Assembly: GCA_937901345.1 (NCBI GenBank)
Contig: CALCHM010000022.1
Coordinates: 1-32,086, forward strand
Source: an uncultured Prevotella sp.
GTDB taxonomy: Bacteria > Bacteroidota > Bacteroidia > Bacteroidales > Bacteroidaceae
Reading direction: 5' to 3'
DNA length: 32,086 bases
Shown here: piece by piece, positions 24,748 to 32,086 of the stretch
How positions within the stretch are numbered: position 1 is the stretch's first letter
Layout of the letters: every line of letters starts with the position of its first letter
The notes under the pieces: model-generated
The model's input: only the letters and a program-made list of their open reading frames with translations
Database searches by the model: none
Told to the model about the DNA's origin: nothing
Made by a program: the position numbers and the translations under genes

Positions 24748-26832
24748 GTGCTACTCCATCAAAACATAATGTATCTGAAAGGCGTAGGTCCACAACGCGC
24801 GGAAAAACTCAAGAAATATTTTGAGATTGAAACCGTGAGAGACCTACTCTACAATTTTCCATTCCGTTACGTTGACCGCACCAAGTTCTACCGCATCAAC
24901 GAACTCATGGAAGGCATGGACTATATTCAGTTACGCGGACAGATTACAGATTTTGATGCGCCTGAAGGAGTCGGTAGCAAGCGCCGCATTAAGGCATTCT
25001 TCACGGACGGAACGGGATACATCCACTTGGTGTGGTTCAACGGATTGAAGTATGTCACGTCCAACTATAAAGTGGGCGAAGAAATCATCATATTCGGCAA
25101 ACCCTCGTTCTTTAACGGACAATTCAGCATTGTGCATCCCGAGATAGAATTGGTGGCAAAGGCATCGGTTGAGGGACAAATGATGCCACGTTATCACATG
25201 ACCGATAAAGTGGGAAATGCCATATCGCAGCGCAACATTTCAGACTGGGTAAGGACAGCACTCGAAATGGTAAAGGGAAAAATCACCGATCCCCTACCCC
25301 AAAGCATACTTCGAGAACACGCATTTCTACCATTAGAAACAGCACTACGCTACATGCATTTTCCTAAAAGTGCTGAGGAGGTAGCCCAAGCACGCGCACG
25401 ACTGAAATTTGAAGAACTCTTCTTCCTGCAACTCGAAATCCTGCGCTATGCTCAAAAGAAGAAGGCGGAACGCGGATTTTACCTTCCGCGCGTTGGCCAC
25501 AATTTCAACACGTTTTACAACGACCATCTTCCCTTCTCGCTCACCAACGCCCAGAAGCGTGTGGTTAAGGAAATTCGAAACGACTTCATTAGCGGAAAAC
25601 AAATGAACCGCTTGGTGCAGGGGGATGTAGGGTCAGGTAAAACGCTTGTAGCATTTCTTGCATGTCTCATCGCCATAGACAATGGATTTCAGGCATGCCT
25701 CATGGCGCCAACCGAAATTCTTGCCGAACAACACTTTCAGACGCTTGCTTCATTCGCACAAGGACTTAATGTCAAGGTGGAACTCCTCACAGGCAATGTC
25801 AAGGGAAAACACCGCAAGGCAATTGAAGAAGGTATTCAGAATGGCACTATTCAATTGCTCGTTGGAACGCATGCTCTCATCGAACCCAACGTAGTGTTTA
25901 AAAACATCGGACTCTGCATCATTGACGAGCAACATCGCTTCGGCGTCAAACAGCGTGCCCAACTTTGGAAGAAAAACACCCTTCCGCCACATGTGCTCGT
26001 CATGACCGCCACACCGATACCGCGCACATTGGCCATGACACTTTATGGCGACCTTGACGTGTCTGTCATAGACGAACTACCACCTGGGCGCAAACCCATT
26101 CAAACATTCCATTATTATTATAAGGACGCCAACCGCGTTCTGGAAGGCATCAAGTCTGAACTTGCCAAGGGACGGCAAGTTTACGTGGTGTATCCGCTAA
26201 TTAAAGAGAATGAGAAAATGGACCTTCTCGATTTGGAACGCGGGCATAACCAACTCGTTGAAGCATTGCCTAATTACAAGGTGAGTAAACTACACGGCAA
26301 AATGTCACCTGCCGAAAAAGAAAGCGCCATGCAACAATTTGCGGATGGACTGACACAAGTGCTGGTTGCCACAACAGTTATTGAAGTAGGCGTGAATGTC
26401 CCCAACGCTTCCGTCATGGTTATCCAGCATGCCGACCGCTTCGGTCTTGCCCAACTCCACCAGCTTCGAGGTCGCGTAGGTCGTGGAGCAGAGCGTAGTT
26501 ATTGCATCTTGCTCACCAACTACGAACTCTCCGAACATACGCGCCGACGCATGCAAATCATGGTTGAAACGACCGATGGGTTTATCATTGCTGAAGAAGA
26601 CCTCAAACTTCGTGGTCCAGGCGATCTGGAAGGAACAGCACAAAGCGGATTGCCCTTTAATCTCAAAGTAGCGAACCTCACGAAAGACGCTGACATCATG
26701 GAACAAGCACGCAACGCTGCCGCAAACATCATAGAAGCAGACCCGCAACAATCACATCCCGCATTCCAACAATGCTACCAACACCTAAAAGATCTGAAGA
26801 AACAATATGTCAACTATTCAGACATTAGTTGA
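24748..26832 (+). CDS. recG: ATP-dependent DNA helicase RecG
   Basis: This branch-migration helicase remodels stalled replication forks and Holliday junctions. The protein is 694 residues from GTG 24748. The wedge/OB domain is N-terminal (about 55-140). The helicase core has Walker A GDVGSGKT (292-299), DEQH (393-396), TATPIPRTLA, and the motif VI region QLRGRVGRG. A C-terminal TRG-type segment follows (TTDGFIIAEEDLKLRGPGDLEGTAQSG). The start is uncertain: GTG 24748 gives MLLHQNIMYLKGVGP, while the only in-frame ATG (24769) would begin right at the conserved YLKGVGP and looks too short. Family members normally have about 8-10 residues before that motif, which favours GTG. Array B is directly upstream and a strong terminator follows. 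Confidence 0.95.
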   Translation: MLLHQNIMYLKGVGPQRAEKLKKYFEIETVRDLLYNFPFRYVDRTKFYRINELMEGMDYIQLRGQITDFDAPEGVGSKRRIKAFFTDGTGYIHLVWFNGLKYVTSNYKVGEEIIIFGKPSFFNGQFSIVHPEIELVAKASVEGQMMPRYHMTDKVGNAISQRNISDWVRTALEMVKGKITDPLPQSILREHAFLPLETALRYMHFPKSAEEVAQARARLKFEELFFLQLEILRYAQKKKAERGFYLPRVGHNFNTFYNDHLPFSLTNAQKRVVKEIRNDFISGKQMNRLVQGDVGSGKTLVAFLACLIAIDNGFQACLMAPTEILAEQHFQTLASFAQGLNVKVELLTGNVKGKHRKAIEEGIQNGTIQLLVGTHALIEPNVVFKNIGLCIIDEQHRFGVKQRAQLWKKNTLPPHVLVMTATPIPRTLAMTLYGDLDVSVIDELPPGRKPIQTFHYYYKDANRVLEGIKSELAKGRQVYVVYPLIKENEKMDLLDLERGHNQLVEALPNYKVSKLHGKMSPAEKESAMQQFADGLTQVLVATTVIEVGVNVPNASVMVIQHADRFGLAQLHQLRGRVGRGAERSYCILLTNYELSEHTRRRMQIMVETTDGFIIAEEDLKLRGPGDLEGTAQSGLPFNLKVANLTKDADIMEQARNAAANIIEADPQQSHPAFQQCYQHLKDLKKQYVNYSDIS

Positions 26833-26879
26833 TTTTTTTCCGAAGAAACCAGGATTTAGAACAAAATATCTCATTTTGC

Positions 26880-26911
26880 AAGCACTTGACGCCACATCAA
26901 GTGCTTTTTTT
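26880..26911 (+). terminator. Rho-independent terminator of recG
   Basis: A perfect 10-bp stem (AAGCACTTGA 26880-26889 with TCAAGTGCTT 26897-26906) has a 7-nt loop and runs into seven T residues. It lies 48 bp past the recG stop. Confidence 0.93.
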
Positions 26912-27007
26912 AGAAAAATTCAACTATTTTTTTCTGAATCACTGAAAAAACTGTTTTTTGGCACGGTTTTTGCAATATATAGAGTAGCGTGTTTTATTAC
27001 ATACTAG

Positions 27008-27039
27008 TTTCCAAGATGCGCCGTTTTTTCGTATCTTTG
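27008..27039 (+). promoter_or_regulatory. Bacteroidota-type promoter of the ABC-F gene
   Basis: TTTC (27008-27011), 20 bp, then TATCTTTG (27032-27039) match TTTG-N19/20-TAnnTTTG with one mismatch. Predicted transcription starts about 95 bp before the ATG at 27141, leaving a sizeable leader. A leader is common in regulated ABC-F genes, but no attenuator hairpin is clear here. Confidence 0.7.
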
Positions 27040-27140
27040 CACACCGAAATTTATTGGGCGGAATACGAACAAAATAACGTGTTCAACCACGCCCTCCACT
27101 TTCATCGTAAAAGTAAAACAATAAATAATACATCAGAGAA

Positions 27141-28760
27141 ATGATTACTGTTTCAAACCTCGCCATTCAGTTTGGCAAGCGCGTCCTTTATCAGGACGTT
27201 AACATGAAGTTTACGTCAGGCAATATTTATGGCATCATCGGTGCAAATGGTGCTGGTAAATCTACATTGCTTAAGGCTATTTCAGGCGAACTTGACCCAA
27301 CGAAGGGTAAGATTGAATTAGGACCAGGCGAACGCCTTTCTGTGCTTTCGCAAGACCACTTTAAGTATGATGACCAAACGGTGCTTGACACGGTGCTTAT
27401 GGGACACACCGTAATGTGGGACATCATGCAACAGCGCAATGCCCTGTATTGTAAAGAAGAATTTACCGATGAAGATGGCATCTTAGCGGCTGAATTGGAA
27501 GACAAGTTCTCAACGATGGGTGGCTATACTGCGGAAAATGATGCAGCAACTCTCCTTTCCGGACTTGGTATTAAAGAAGCACTTCACGGCAAATTGATGG
27601 GCGACCTTTCGGGTAAAGAGAAGGTACGTGTGATGTTGGCGCAAGCGCTCTTTGGTGAACCCGACAACCTCTTGCTCGACGAACCTACGAATGACCTTGA
27701 CTTGGAAACCGTAGAATGGTTGGAAGACTACTTGGGTAACTTTGAACACACGGTGCTCGTAGTGAGTCACGACCGCCACTTCCTCGACCAAGTTTGTACG
27801 CACACCGTAGACATCGACTTCGGTAAGGTAACGCTCTTCTCTGGTAACTACTCGTTCTGGTACCAGTCAAGTCAGTTGGCGCTTCGTCAGGCACAAAACC
27901 AAAAGCAGAAGGCAGAAGAAAAGAAGAAGGAATTGGAAGAATTTATCCGTCGTTTCTCTGCTAATGTGGCAAAGAGCCGTCAAACAACATCACGCAAGAA
28001 GATGCTTGAAAAACTTAATGTGGAAGAAATCAAACCTTCTACACGTAAGTATCCCGGCATTATTTTCCAAATGGAACGTGAACCAGGTAATCAGATTCTT
28101 GAAGTGAAGGGTCTCAGAGCTGTGGCAGACGATGGAACCGTTCTCTTCAACGACGTAAACTTCACAGTTGAAAAGGAAGAAAAAGTGGTGTTCCTCAGTC
28201 ATGACCCACGTGCTATGACCGCCCTCTTTGAAATTATCAATGGCAATCGTAAGGCCGATGAAGGTACGTACAATTGGGGCGTGACTATTACCACAGCTTA
28301 TTTGCCTCTCGACAATTCAGCATTCTTCAATACCGACCTCAATATGCTTGACTGGTTGATGCAATACGGCGAAGGCAACGAAGTTTATTTCAAGGCATTC
28401 CTCGGACGTATGCTCTTTAAGGACGAAGATATTTTGAAGAAGGTAAACGTGCTTTCAGGGGGTGAAAAGATGCGCTGTATGATTGCCCGCATGCAATTGC
28501 GCAATGCCAACTGCTTGATTCTCGACACACCAACGAACCACTTGGACATGGAAAGTATTCAAGCATTCAACAACAACTTGAAACTCTACAAGGGTAATAT
28601 TCTCTTCGCTTCTCACGACCACGAATTCATCAACACCGTTGCTAACCGCATCATTGAACTCACACCCAACGGCACTATCGATAAGTTGATGAATTACGAA
28701 GACTACATCCGAGACGAACGTGTGAAGGAACTCAAGGCACGCCTTTACGGAGAAGAATAA
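27141..28760 (+). CDS. ABC-F family ribosome-associated ATPase, YbiT/YkpA-like, with degenerate second site
   Basis: The soluble protein has two ABC domains and no membrane segments, as in the ABC-F translation factors that bind the ribosomal E site. It is 539 residues. NBD1 is intact: Walker A GANGAGKS (34-41), signature LSGKEK (156-161), Walker B LLLDE with Glu181, and switch His210. A charged helical linker (about 245-300) is the interdomain arm. NBD2 has a normal signature LSGGEK (438-443) and switch His492. Its Walker A is replaced by FLSHDPRAMTAL (351-362), with no GKS/T, and its Walker B Glu is Thr463 (LILDTPTN). Length and linker put it nearest YbiT/YkpA rather than the antibiotic-resistance proteins. 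A role in translation is family knowledge. grpE follows 112 bp later. Confidence 0.9.
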   Translation: MITVSNLAIQFGKRVLYQDVNMKFTSGNIYGIIGANGAGKSTLLKAISGELDPTKGKIELGPGERLSVLSQDHFKYDDQTVLDTVLMGHTVMWDIMQQRNALYCKEEFTDEDGILAAELEDKFSTMGGYTAENDAATLLSGLGIKEALHGKLMGDLSGKEKVRVMLAQALFGEPDNLLLDEPTNDLDLETVEWLEDYLGNFEHTVLVVSHDRHFLDQVCTHTVDIDFGKVTLFSGNYSFWYQSSQLALRQAQNQKQKAEEKKKELEEFIRRFSANVAKSRQTTSRKKMLEKLNVEEIKPSTRKYPGIIFQMEREPGNQILEVKGLRAVADDGTVLFNDVNFTVEKEEKVVFLSHDPRAMTALFEIINGNRKADEGTYNWGVTITTAYLPLDNSAFFNTDLNMLDWLMQYGEGNEVYFKAFLGRMLFKDEDILKKVNVLSGGEKMRCMIARMQLRNANCLILDTPTNHLDMESIQAFNNNLKLYKGNILFASHDHEFINTVANRIIELTPNGTIDKLMNYEDYIRDERVKELKARLYGEE

Positions 28761-28777
28761 CGTATAAAAAATAACTT

Positions 28778-28839
28778 GATCAAGAATAGCATAGTTACAA
28801 GAATAGCAACACAAATAAACCTTCTTGTATCTCTTGATC
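28778..28839 (+). promoter_or_regulatory. Bipartite hairpin between the ABC-F gene and grpE
   Basis: GATCAAGA (28778-28785) pairs with TCTTGATC (28832-28839). Nested inside, ACAAGAA (28797-28803) pairs with TTCTTGT (28822-28828). The left arm also has a direct repeat CAAGAATAG with a 17-bp period. It ends 34 bp before the grpE ATG. It could end the ABC-F transcript, although no T tract follows, or act in the grpE leader. It is not a CIRCE element. Confidence 0.5.
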
Positions 28840-28872
28840 GCATGATTATAGACATCTATAAAAACTAAATTT

Positions 28873-29466
28873 ATGACCGAAAAAGAAGAACTTCTCAACG
28901 AAGAATCAACGAATACATCTGCTCAAGCTGAAGCATCAACAGAAGCTACCACTGAGGCTACTGTTGAACAAGCAGAAACAACTTCAACTGAAGAAGCACG
29001 CGAATTGACCGTTGAAGAAAAGTTGGCTGAAGCAGAAGCAAAGATTGAGAAACTCAATAACGCCATGCTCTATAAAGTGGCTGAGTTTGAAAACTACCGC
29101 AAGCGTACAATTAAGGAAAAAGCTGACCTGATTCTCAACGGTGGAGAAAAGACTATAACATCATTGCTTCCTGTACTTGACGACCTTGAACGCGCCATGC
29201 AGCACATGAACGATGCTGCTGATGTGGCAGCACTTCGCGAAGGTGTTTCGCTTATCATTAATAAATTGAACACCGTATTAAGCGAACAAGGATTGAAGCG
29301 CATTGATACCAAGGATGCTGAGTTTACCACTGACCTTCATGAAGCAATTGCCTTTATCCCTGCACCTTCTGACGACTTAAAGGGCAAAGTGATTGATTGT
29401 GTTCAGGCTGGTTACATGCTTAACGAAAAGGTGATCCGCTACGCAAAAGTAGCTGTAGGACAATAA
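28873..29466 (+). CDS. grpE: Nucleotide exchange factor GrpE
   Basis: This cytoplasmic co-chaperone releases ADP from DnaK so that it can re-bind ATP and let go of its substrate. The 197-residue protein has an acidic, low-complexity Glu/Thr/Ala N-terminal tail (1-45). A long dimer-forming coiled coil follows (about 46-105) with the signature EFENYRKRT (71-79). The C-terminal beta-wing domain contacts DnaK (EGVSLIINKLNTVLSEQGLKRI, then LHEAIAF and a hydrophobic GYMLNEKVIRYAKVAV end). dnaJ begins 9 bases after the stop, so the two are an operon. dnaK is not in the window. The heat-shock control mode is not evident, though a bipartite hairpin lies just upstream. Confidence 0.96.
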   Translation: MTEKEELLNEESTNTSAQAEASTEATTEATVEQAETTSTEEARELTVEEKLAEAEAKIEKLNNAMLYKVAEFENYRKRTIKEKADLILNGGEKTITSLLPVLDDLERAMQHMNDAADVAALREGVSLIINKLNTVLSEQGLKRIDTKDAEFTTDLHEAIAFIPAPSDDLKGKVIDCVQAGYMLNEKVIRYAKVAVGQ

Positions 29467-29475
29467 CACAGATCT

Positions 29476-30642
29476 ATGGAAAACGATTATTACAAAATAC
29501 TTGGCGTGGAGCGCAATGCTTCAGCTGAAGAAATTAAGAAGGCGTACAAAAAAGTCGCAATCAAATACCACCCCGACCGCAACCCAGGCAACAAGGAGGC
29601 GGAAGAAATGTTCAAAAAAGCCGCAGAAGCTTATGACGTATTACGCGATCCTGACAAGCGTGCGCGCTACGATCAGTTTGGTGCTGAAGGCGTGAATGGT
29701 GCTGGTGGATTTGGCGGATTCGGCGGATTCGGTGCTGGAGGAATGGACCTCAACGACATCTTCGCACAATTTGGCGACATTTTCGGTGGACACTTTGGCG
29801 GCGGATTCGGCGGTTTCGGTGGCGGACGTCGCCAGCAACCCCGCAAGTTTCAAGGTAGCGACCTCCGCATGAAGGTTTCGCTCTCGCTTGAAGAAATCAA
29901 CACGGGTGTCACTAAGAAGTTTAAGGTAAAGAAGGACGTTACCTGCTCAGAATGTCAAGGTACGGGTTGCGCAGAAGGAGCACATCCAGAAACTTGCGCT
30001 ACTTGTCAAGGATCGGGTTACGTGATGCGTACACAACGCACCGTTTTCGGAATGGCGCAAACACAAGAAGTTTGTCCCTCATGTCATGGTGAAGGTACAA
30101 TTATCAAAAATCAGTGTAAGCATTGCCAGGGTGAAGGTGTTGTAGCAGGTGAAGAAATCGTTGAAATCCAGGTTCCCGCTGGTGTACAGGGAGGTATGGT
30201 TGTCACCGCTAGCGGAAAGGGTAATGCCGGTCGCCATAGCGGTGTGCCTGGTGATATTCAAGTTTTCATTGAAGAACAAGAACATCCCGAATTCCTCCGT
30301 GACGAGAACGACCTTATTTACAACCTCCTTCTCACCGTTTCGGAAGCTACACTCGGTACAACGGTTCAAATTCCCACCATCGATGGCAAGGCTAATATCA
30401 ACATAAAAGCTGGTACGCAACCCGGCACTGTGCTCCGTCTTCGTGGTAAGGGACTTCCTGCTGTTAAGGGTTACGGATATGGAAAGGGCGACCTCATTGT
30501 AAATGTCAGTGTGTATATCCCCGAGACATTAAGCAAGGACGAAAAGAAGGCTTTTGAAGCAATGCAAGATAGCGATAACCTTAAGGCGTCTCCTGCTTCT
30601 AAACGTAAAATTTTCGACAATTTTAGAGGCTATTTTAGTTAA
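29476..30642 (+). CDS. dnaJ: Chaperone DnaJ (type I Hsp40)
   Basis: DnaJ delivers unfolded protein to DnaK and stimulates its ATPase. The 388-residue protein has the full type I layout. The J domain is at 4-70 with HPD at 32-34. The Gly/Phe-rich region at 74-118 is mostly GGFGGFG repeats. The zinc-finger region has four CxxCxGxG repeats (Cys157/160, 174/177, 200/203, 214/217). The C-terminal substrate-binding beta domains follow (VPAGVQGG, GDIQVFIEEQEHPEF, GTQPGTVLRLRGKGLP). It is the second gene of the grpE-dnaJ operon. The whole interval to folC is one large imperfect palindrome, which may form the operon's end. Confidence 0.97.
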   Translation: MENDYYKILGVERNASAEEIKKAYKKVAIKYHPDRNPGNKEAEEMFKKAAEAYDVLRDPDKRARYDQFGAEGVNGAGGFGGFGGFGAGGMDLNDIFAQFGDIFGGHFGGGFGGFGGGRRQQPRKFQGSDLRMKVSLSLEEINTGVTKKFKVKKDVTCSECQGTGCAEGAHPETCATCQGSGYVMRTQRTVFGMAQTQEVCPSCHGEGTIIKNQCKHCQGEGVVAGEEIVEIQVPAGVQGGMVVTASGKGNAGRHSGVPGDIQVFIEEQEHPEFLRDENDLIYNLLLTVSEATLGTTVQIPTIDGKANINIKAGTQPGTVLRLRGKGLPAVKGYGYGKGDLIVNVSVYIPETLSKDEKKAFEAMQDSDNLKASPASKRKIFDNFRGYFS

Positions 30643-30645
30643 AAG

Positions 30646-30769
30646 TTAGTTGACAAGTAAACGAGGTACGAGTAAACAAGTGGTTACAGAGTTAAACAAT
30701 GGAACATTTCACTCTGTACTTTATTCTCTATTCTCTCGTCTACTCGTCTACTATTAACTTGTCTACTAA
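30646..30769. repeat. 124-bp imperfect palindrome filling the dnaJ-folC gap
   Basis: TTAGT-t-GACAAGT (30646-30658) pairs with ACTTGTC-t-ACTAA (30757-30769). ACGAGTA (30668-30674) pairs with TACTCGT (30741-30747), with equal 9-bp gaps on the two sides. TACAGAGT (30685-30692) pairs with ACTCTGTA (30712-30719) at the tip. The right arm contains TCGTCTAC repeated at 8-bp steps. Confidence 0.75.
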
Positions 30770-30772
30770 ACA

Positions 30773-30901
30773 ATGACTTATCAAGAAACGATAAACTATC
30801 TCTATAGTGCTGCCCCATTGTTCCAAAACATTGGGGCAGGCGCGTATAAGGAGGGGTTGAGTACGACTAAAACGCTTGACACCTGCTTGCTTCTTGGATA
30901 A
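30773..30901 (+). CDS. folC: N-terminal fragment of folylpolyglutamate/dihydrofolate synthase
   Basis: The ATG at 30773 opens a frame of 42 codons ending at a TAA at 30899-30901. The first ~36 residues (MTYQETINYLYSAAPLFQNI, then GAGAYKEGLSTTKTLD) match the start of Bacteroidales FolC, which adds glutamate to folates. The expected ATP-binding segment (…HVAGTNGKGS) never arrives. Sequence after about 30880 is unrelated and GC-rich further on, so the gene is cut by a chimeric join rather than by a natural stop. It would be the next gene after dnaJ. Confidence 0.8.
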   Translation: MTYQETINYLYSAAPLFQNIGAGAYKEGLSTTKTLDTCLLLG

Positions 30902-30915
30902 GTACAGCAGTTCAC
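30878..30915. other. Chimeric junction: Bacteroidales folC to Desulfovibrio-like DNA
   Basis: FolC similarity ends at about codon 36. GC-rich DNA leading to an rpsF of Desulfovibrio type follows, with a classical Shine-Dalgarno site not used in the rest of the window. The breakpoint is placed by loss of similarity and change in composition only. Confidence 0.8.
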
Positions 30916-30934
30916 CTTGTTCGCCGTATGGTAT

Positions 30935-30953
30935 TTCCGGCAGGAAGCCGGAA
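30935..30953 (+). promoter_or_regulatory. Leader hairpin of rpsF, possible S6 autoregulatory element
   Basis: A perfect 7-bp stem, TTCCGGC/GCCGGAA, has an AGGAA loop and is followed by GCGGCGGACC, 34 bp before the rpsF start. Many bacteria have an S6:S18-binding leader with a hairpin and a CCG-type bulge. Whether this is one cannot be decided by eye. Confidence 0.35.
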
Positions 30954-30986
30954 GCGGCGGACCTTTGACCGTAAGGAGATCTTACA

Positions 30987-31335
30987 ATGCGCAAAATGGA
31001 AACCCTGCTGCTCCTTTCTCCGGAGCTGACTGTGGAAGAGCGCGAAACCATCCTGAGCAACCTGGATGCTGTCGTTGCCCGCGAAGGCGGCAAGATGCTC
31101 CTCGTTGACCAGTGGGGTATGCGCGACCTGGCCTATCCTGTTCGTAAGCAGATGCGCGGCTTCTATGTCCGCCTCGAATACGCCGCTCCTTCTCAGCTCG
31201 TGGCTGAACTGGAACGCATCATCCGTATCACCGACGGTATCTTCAAGTTCATGACTGTGAAGCTCGCTGACGCCGTTGAAACTGCCGAGGAGAAGCCCGC
31301 TAAAGAGGCAAAACCCAAAGCAGCAAAGGCAAAAA
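30987..31335 (+). CDS. rpsF: Ribosomal protein S6, Desulfovibrio-like, 3' end replaced
   Basis: S6 binds 16S rRNA with S18 in the 30S platform. The ATG at 30987 follows a strong Shine-Dalgarno AAGGAG (30973-30978). Residues 1-~98 are a complete S6 fold: MRKMETLLLLSPEL opening, DQWGMRDLAYPVRKQMRGFY in the middle, and ITDGIFKFMTVKL near the end. An Ala/Lys/Glu-rich tail (EEKPAKEAKPKAAKAKK) follows. Style and base composition suggest Desulfovibrio or relatives. At the AAAAAAG run the frame passes, without a stop, into glycogen phosphorylase, so the apparent fusion ORF runs to the window end. The fusion is almost certainly an assembly artefact. Confidence 0.85.
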
Positions 31336-31340
31336 AGGTT
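31328..31340. other. Chimeric junction: rpsF to glycogen phosphorylase
   Basis: GC-rich S6 codons change to AT-rich codons within an A-rich run (GCAAAAAAGG). Microhomology between the Lys-rich S6 tail and the KKVYYL start of the phosphorylase block explains the in-frame join. Confidence 0.85.
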
Positions 31341-32086
31341 TATTATCTTTGCATGGAGTTTTTATTAGGTCAGTCGTTAAAGAACAATACCTATAATTTA
31401 GACGTTCAAGAAGCATTTAATGCAGCACTTAAAAAAGGATTTAATTGTTCATTAGAAGACTTATATCAATTAGAACCGGACGCAGGCTTAGGTAACGGTG
31501 GATTAGGAAGACTTGCGGCGTGTTTTATGGATGCTCTTGCAAGCCAAAATTATCCTGCGATGGGTTATTCAATAAGATACGAATACGGATTATTTAAACA
31601 AAAAATAGTTGATGGATGGCAAACTGAAATGCCTGATGTTTGGCTACCAGGTGGAGAAGTTTGGCTTACACCAAGAAGCGATAGAGTGCTAAAGGTTCGT
31701 TTTGGTGGTTGGATTAGTCAACATGAAGAAAATGGGCATTTAGTAACTGATTATCATGATGATACTGTTATTGAGGCAATGCCATATGATCTTTTAATTT
31801 CTGGTGGTGGATCAGAAATCGTATCAACACTTCGTTTATGGAAAGCTCGTAGTGTTAATACATTTGATATGAAATCATTTAGTCAAGGCGACTATACTAA
31901 AGCGATGGAAAAAAATAATAATGCAGAAGTTATTACTAAAGTATTATACCCTTCTGATGATCATACTCAAGGGAAGACTTTAAGACTTAAACAACAATAT
32001 TTCTTGTCATCTGCTGCAATGCAAAGCATTGTTTCAACACATGTAAGAAGATATAAAAACTTAAAACTTTTACCTAAGTTTATATC
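31336..32086 (+). CDS. glgP: Glycogen/starch phosphorylase, internal fragment
   Basis: Glycogen phosphorylase releases glucose-1-phosphate from alpha-1,4-glucans using pyridoxal phosphate. About 250 residues of the N-terminal half are present: KKVYYLCMEFLLGQSL, then the family signature EPDAGLGNGGLGRLAACFMDALA, GYSIRYEYGLFKQ, a VWLPGGEVW segment, and LKQQYFLSSAAMQ. The first ~80 residues are replaced by S6 sequence, and the window ends before the PLP-binding Lys. DNA is AT-rich with A/T third positions, which points to a low-GC Firmicutes or Mollicutes-like donor, unlike the three other sources in the window. It is probably not linked to the Bacteroidales genes in any real genome. Confidence 0.88.

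Noticed and set aside
28778..28839. CIRCE/HrcA operator in front of grpE
   Set aside because: The sequence does not contain the TTAGCACTC-N9-GAGTGCTAA pattern; only the position is similar.
1..32086. tRNA or rRNA genes, prophage, restriction-modification, toxin-antitoxin or other defence genes
   Set aside because: Read through all gaps and gene products on both strands; nothing with such signatures was seen.

Overview
The window is mostly one stretch (about 470 to 30,880) of a Bacteroidota chromosome, most likely order Bacteroidales and Prevotellaceae-like. The evidence is a PorE-type lipoprotein of the type IX secretion system, a Porin_10-type outer-membrane barrel, a Bacteroidota-style DnaE, and promoters of the TTTG-N19/20-TAnnTTTG type in front of several genes. 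Both ends look like assembly chimeras. Positions 1-~210 encode the end of a Firmicutes sporulation sigma factor. Positions ~235-465 look like dnaE from another phylum. From ~30,885 a Desulfovibrio-like rpsF (ribosomal protein S6) begins, and at ~31,335 it is joined in frame to a low-GC, Firmicutes/Mollicutes-like glycogen phosphorylase.

Layout. Minus strand, 235-7,520: dnaE, a putative porin, and a PorE-like OmpA lipoprotein, with hairpins between them. Plus strand, 7,668-8,825: nagA. Next is a 630-base gene-poor gap with a chain of hairpins and a 42-bp tandem duplication. Minus strand, 9,460-13,443: recQ then glnS, sharing a near-perfect Bacteroidota promoter and ending at a strong terminator. 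Plus strand, 13,784-15,691: a umuDC-type operon whose UmuD carries an extra N-terminal, probably DNA-binding, segment. Then come a 41-bp-period repeat array, a family 2 glycosyltransferase, a 300-bp MITE-like inverted-repeat element, tamB, rfbC and lepA. A second array of the same repeat family follows, then recG, an ABC-F ATPase, grpE, dnaJ and the first 110 bases of folC.

How the genes work together. The window is housekeeping-rich: replication and repair (DnaE, RecQ, RecG, UmuDC), translation (GlnRS, LepA, ABC-F), proteostasis (GrpE-DnaJ), and envelope biogenesis (porin, PorE, TamB, RfbC, glycosyltransferase, and NagA for amino-sugar recycling). I see no defence island, CRISPR array, prophage, or tRNA/rRNA gene. 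The most unusual signals are in the intergenic DNA. Two arrays 8.7 kb apart share a 40-41-bp period and a conserved spacer but carry different core palindromes. There is also a hairpin-rich candidate RNA after nagA, a 124-bp palindrome filling the dnaJ-folC gap, and a bipartite hairpin in front of grpE.
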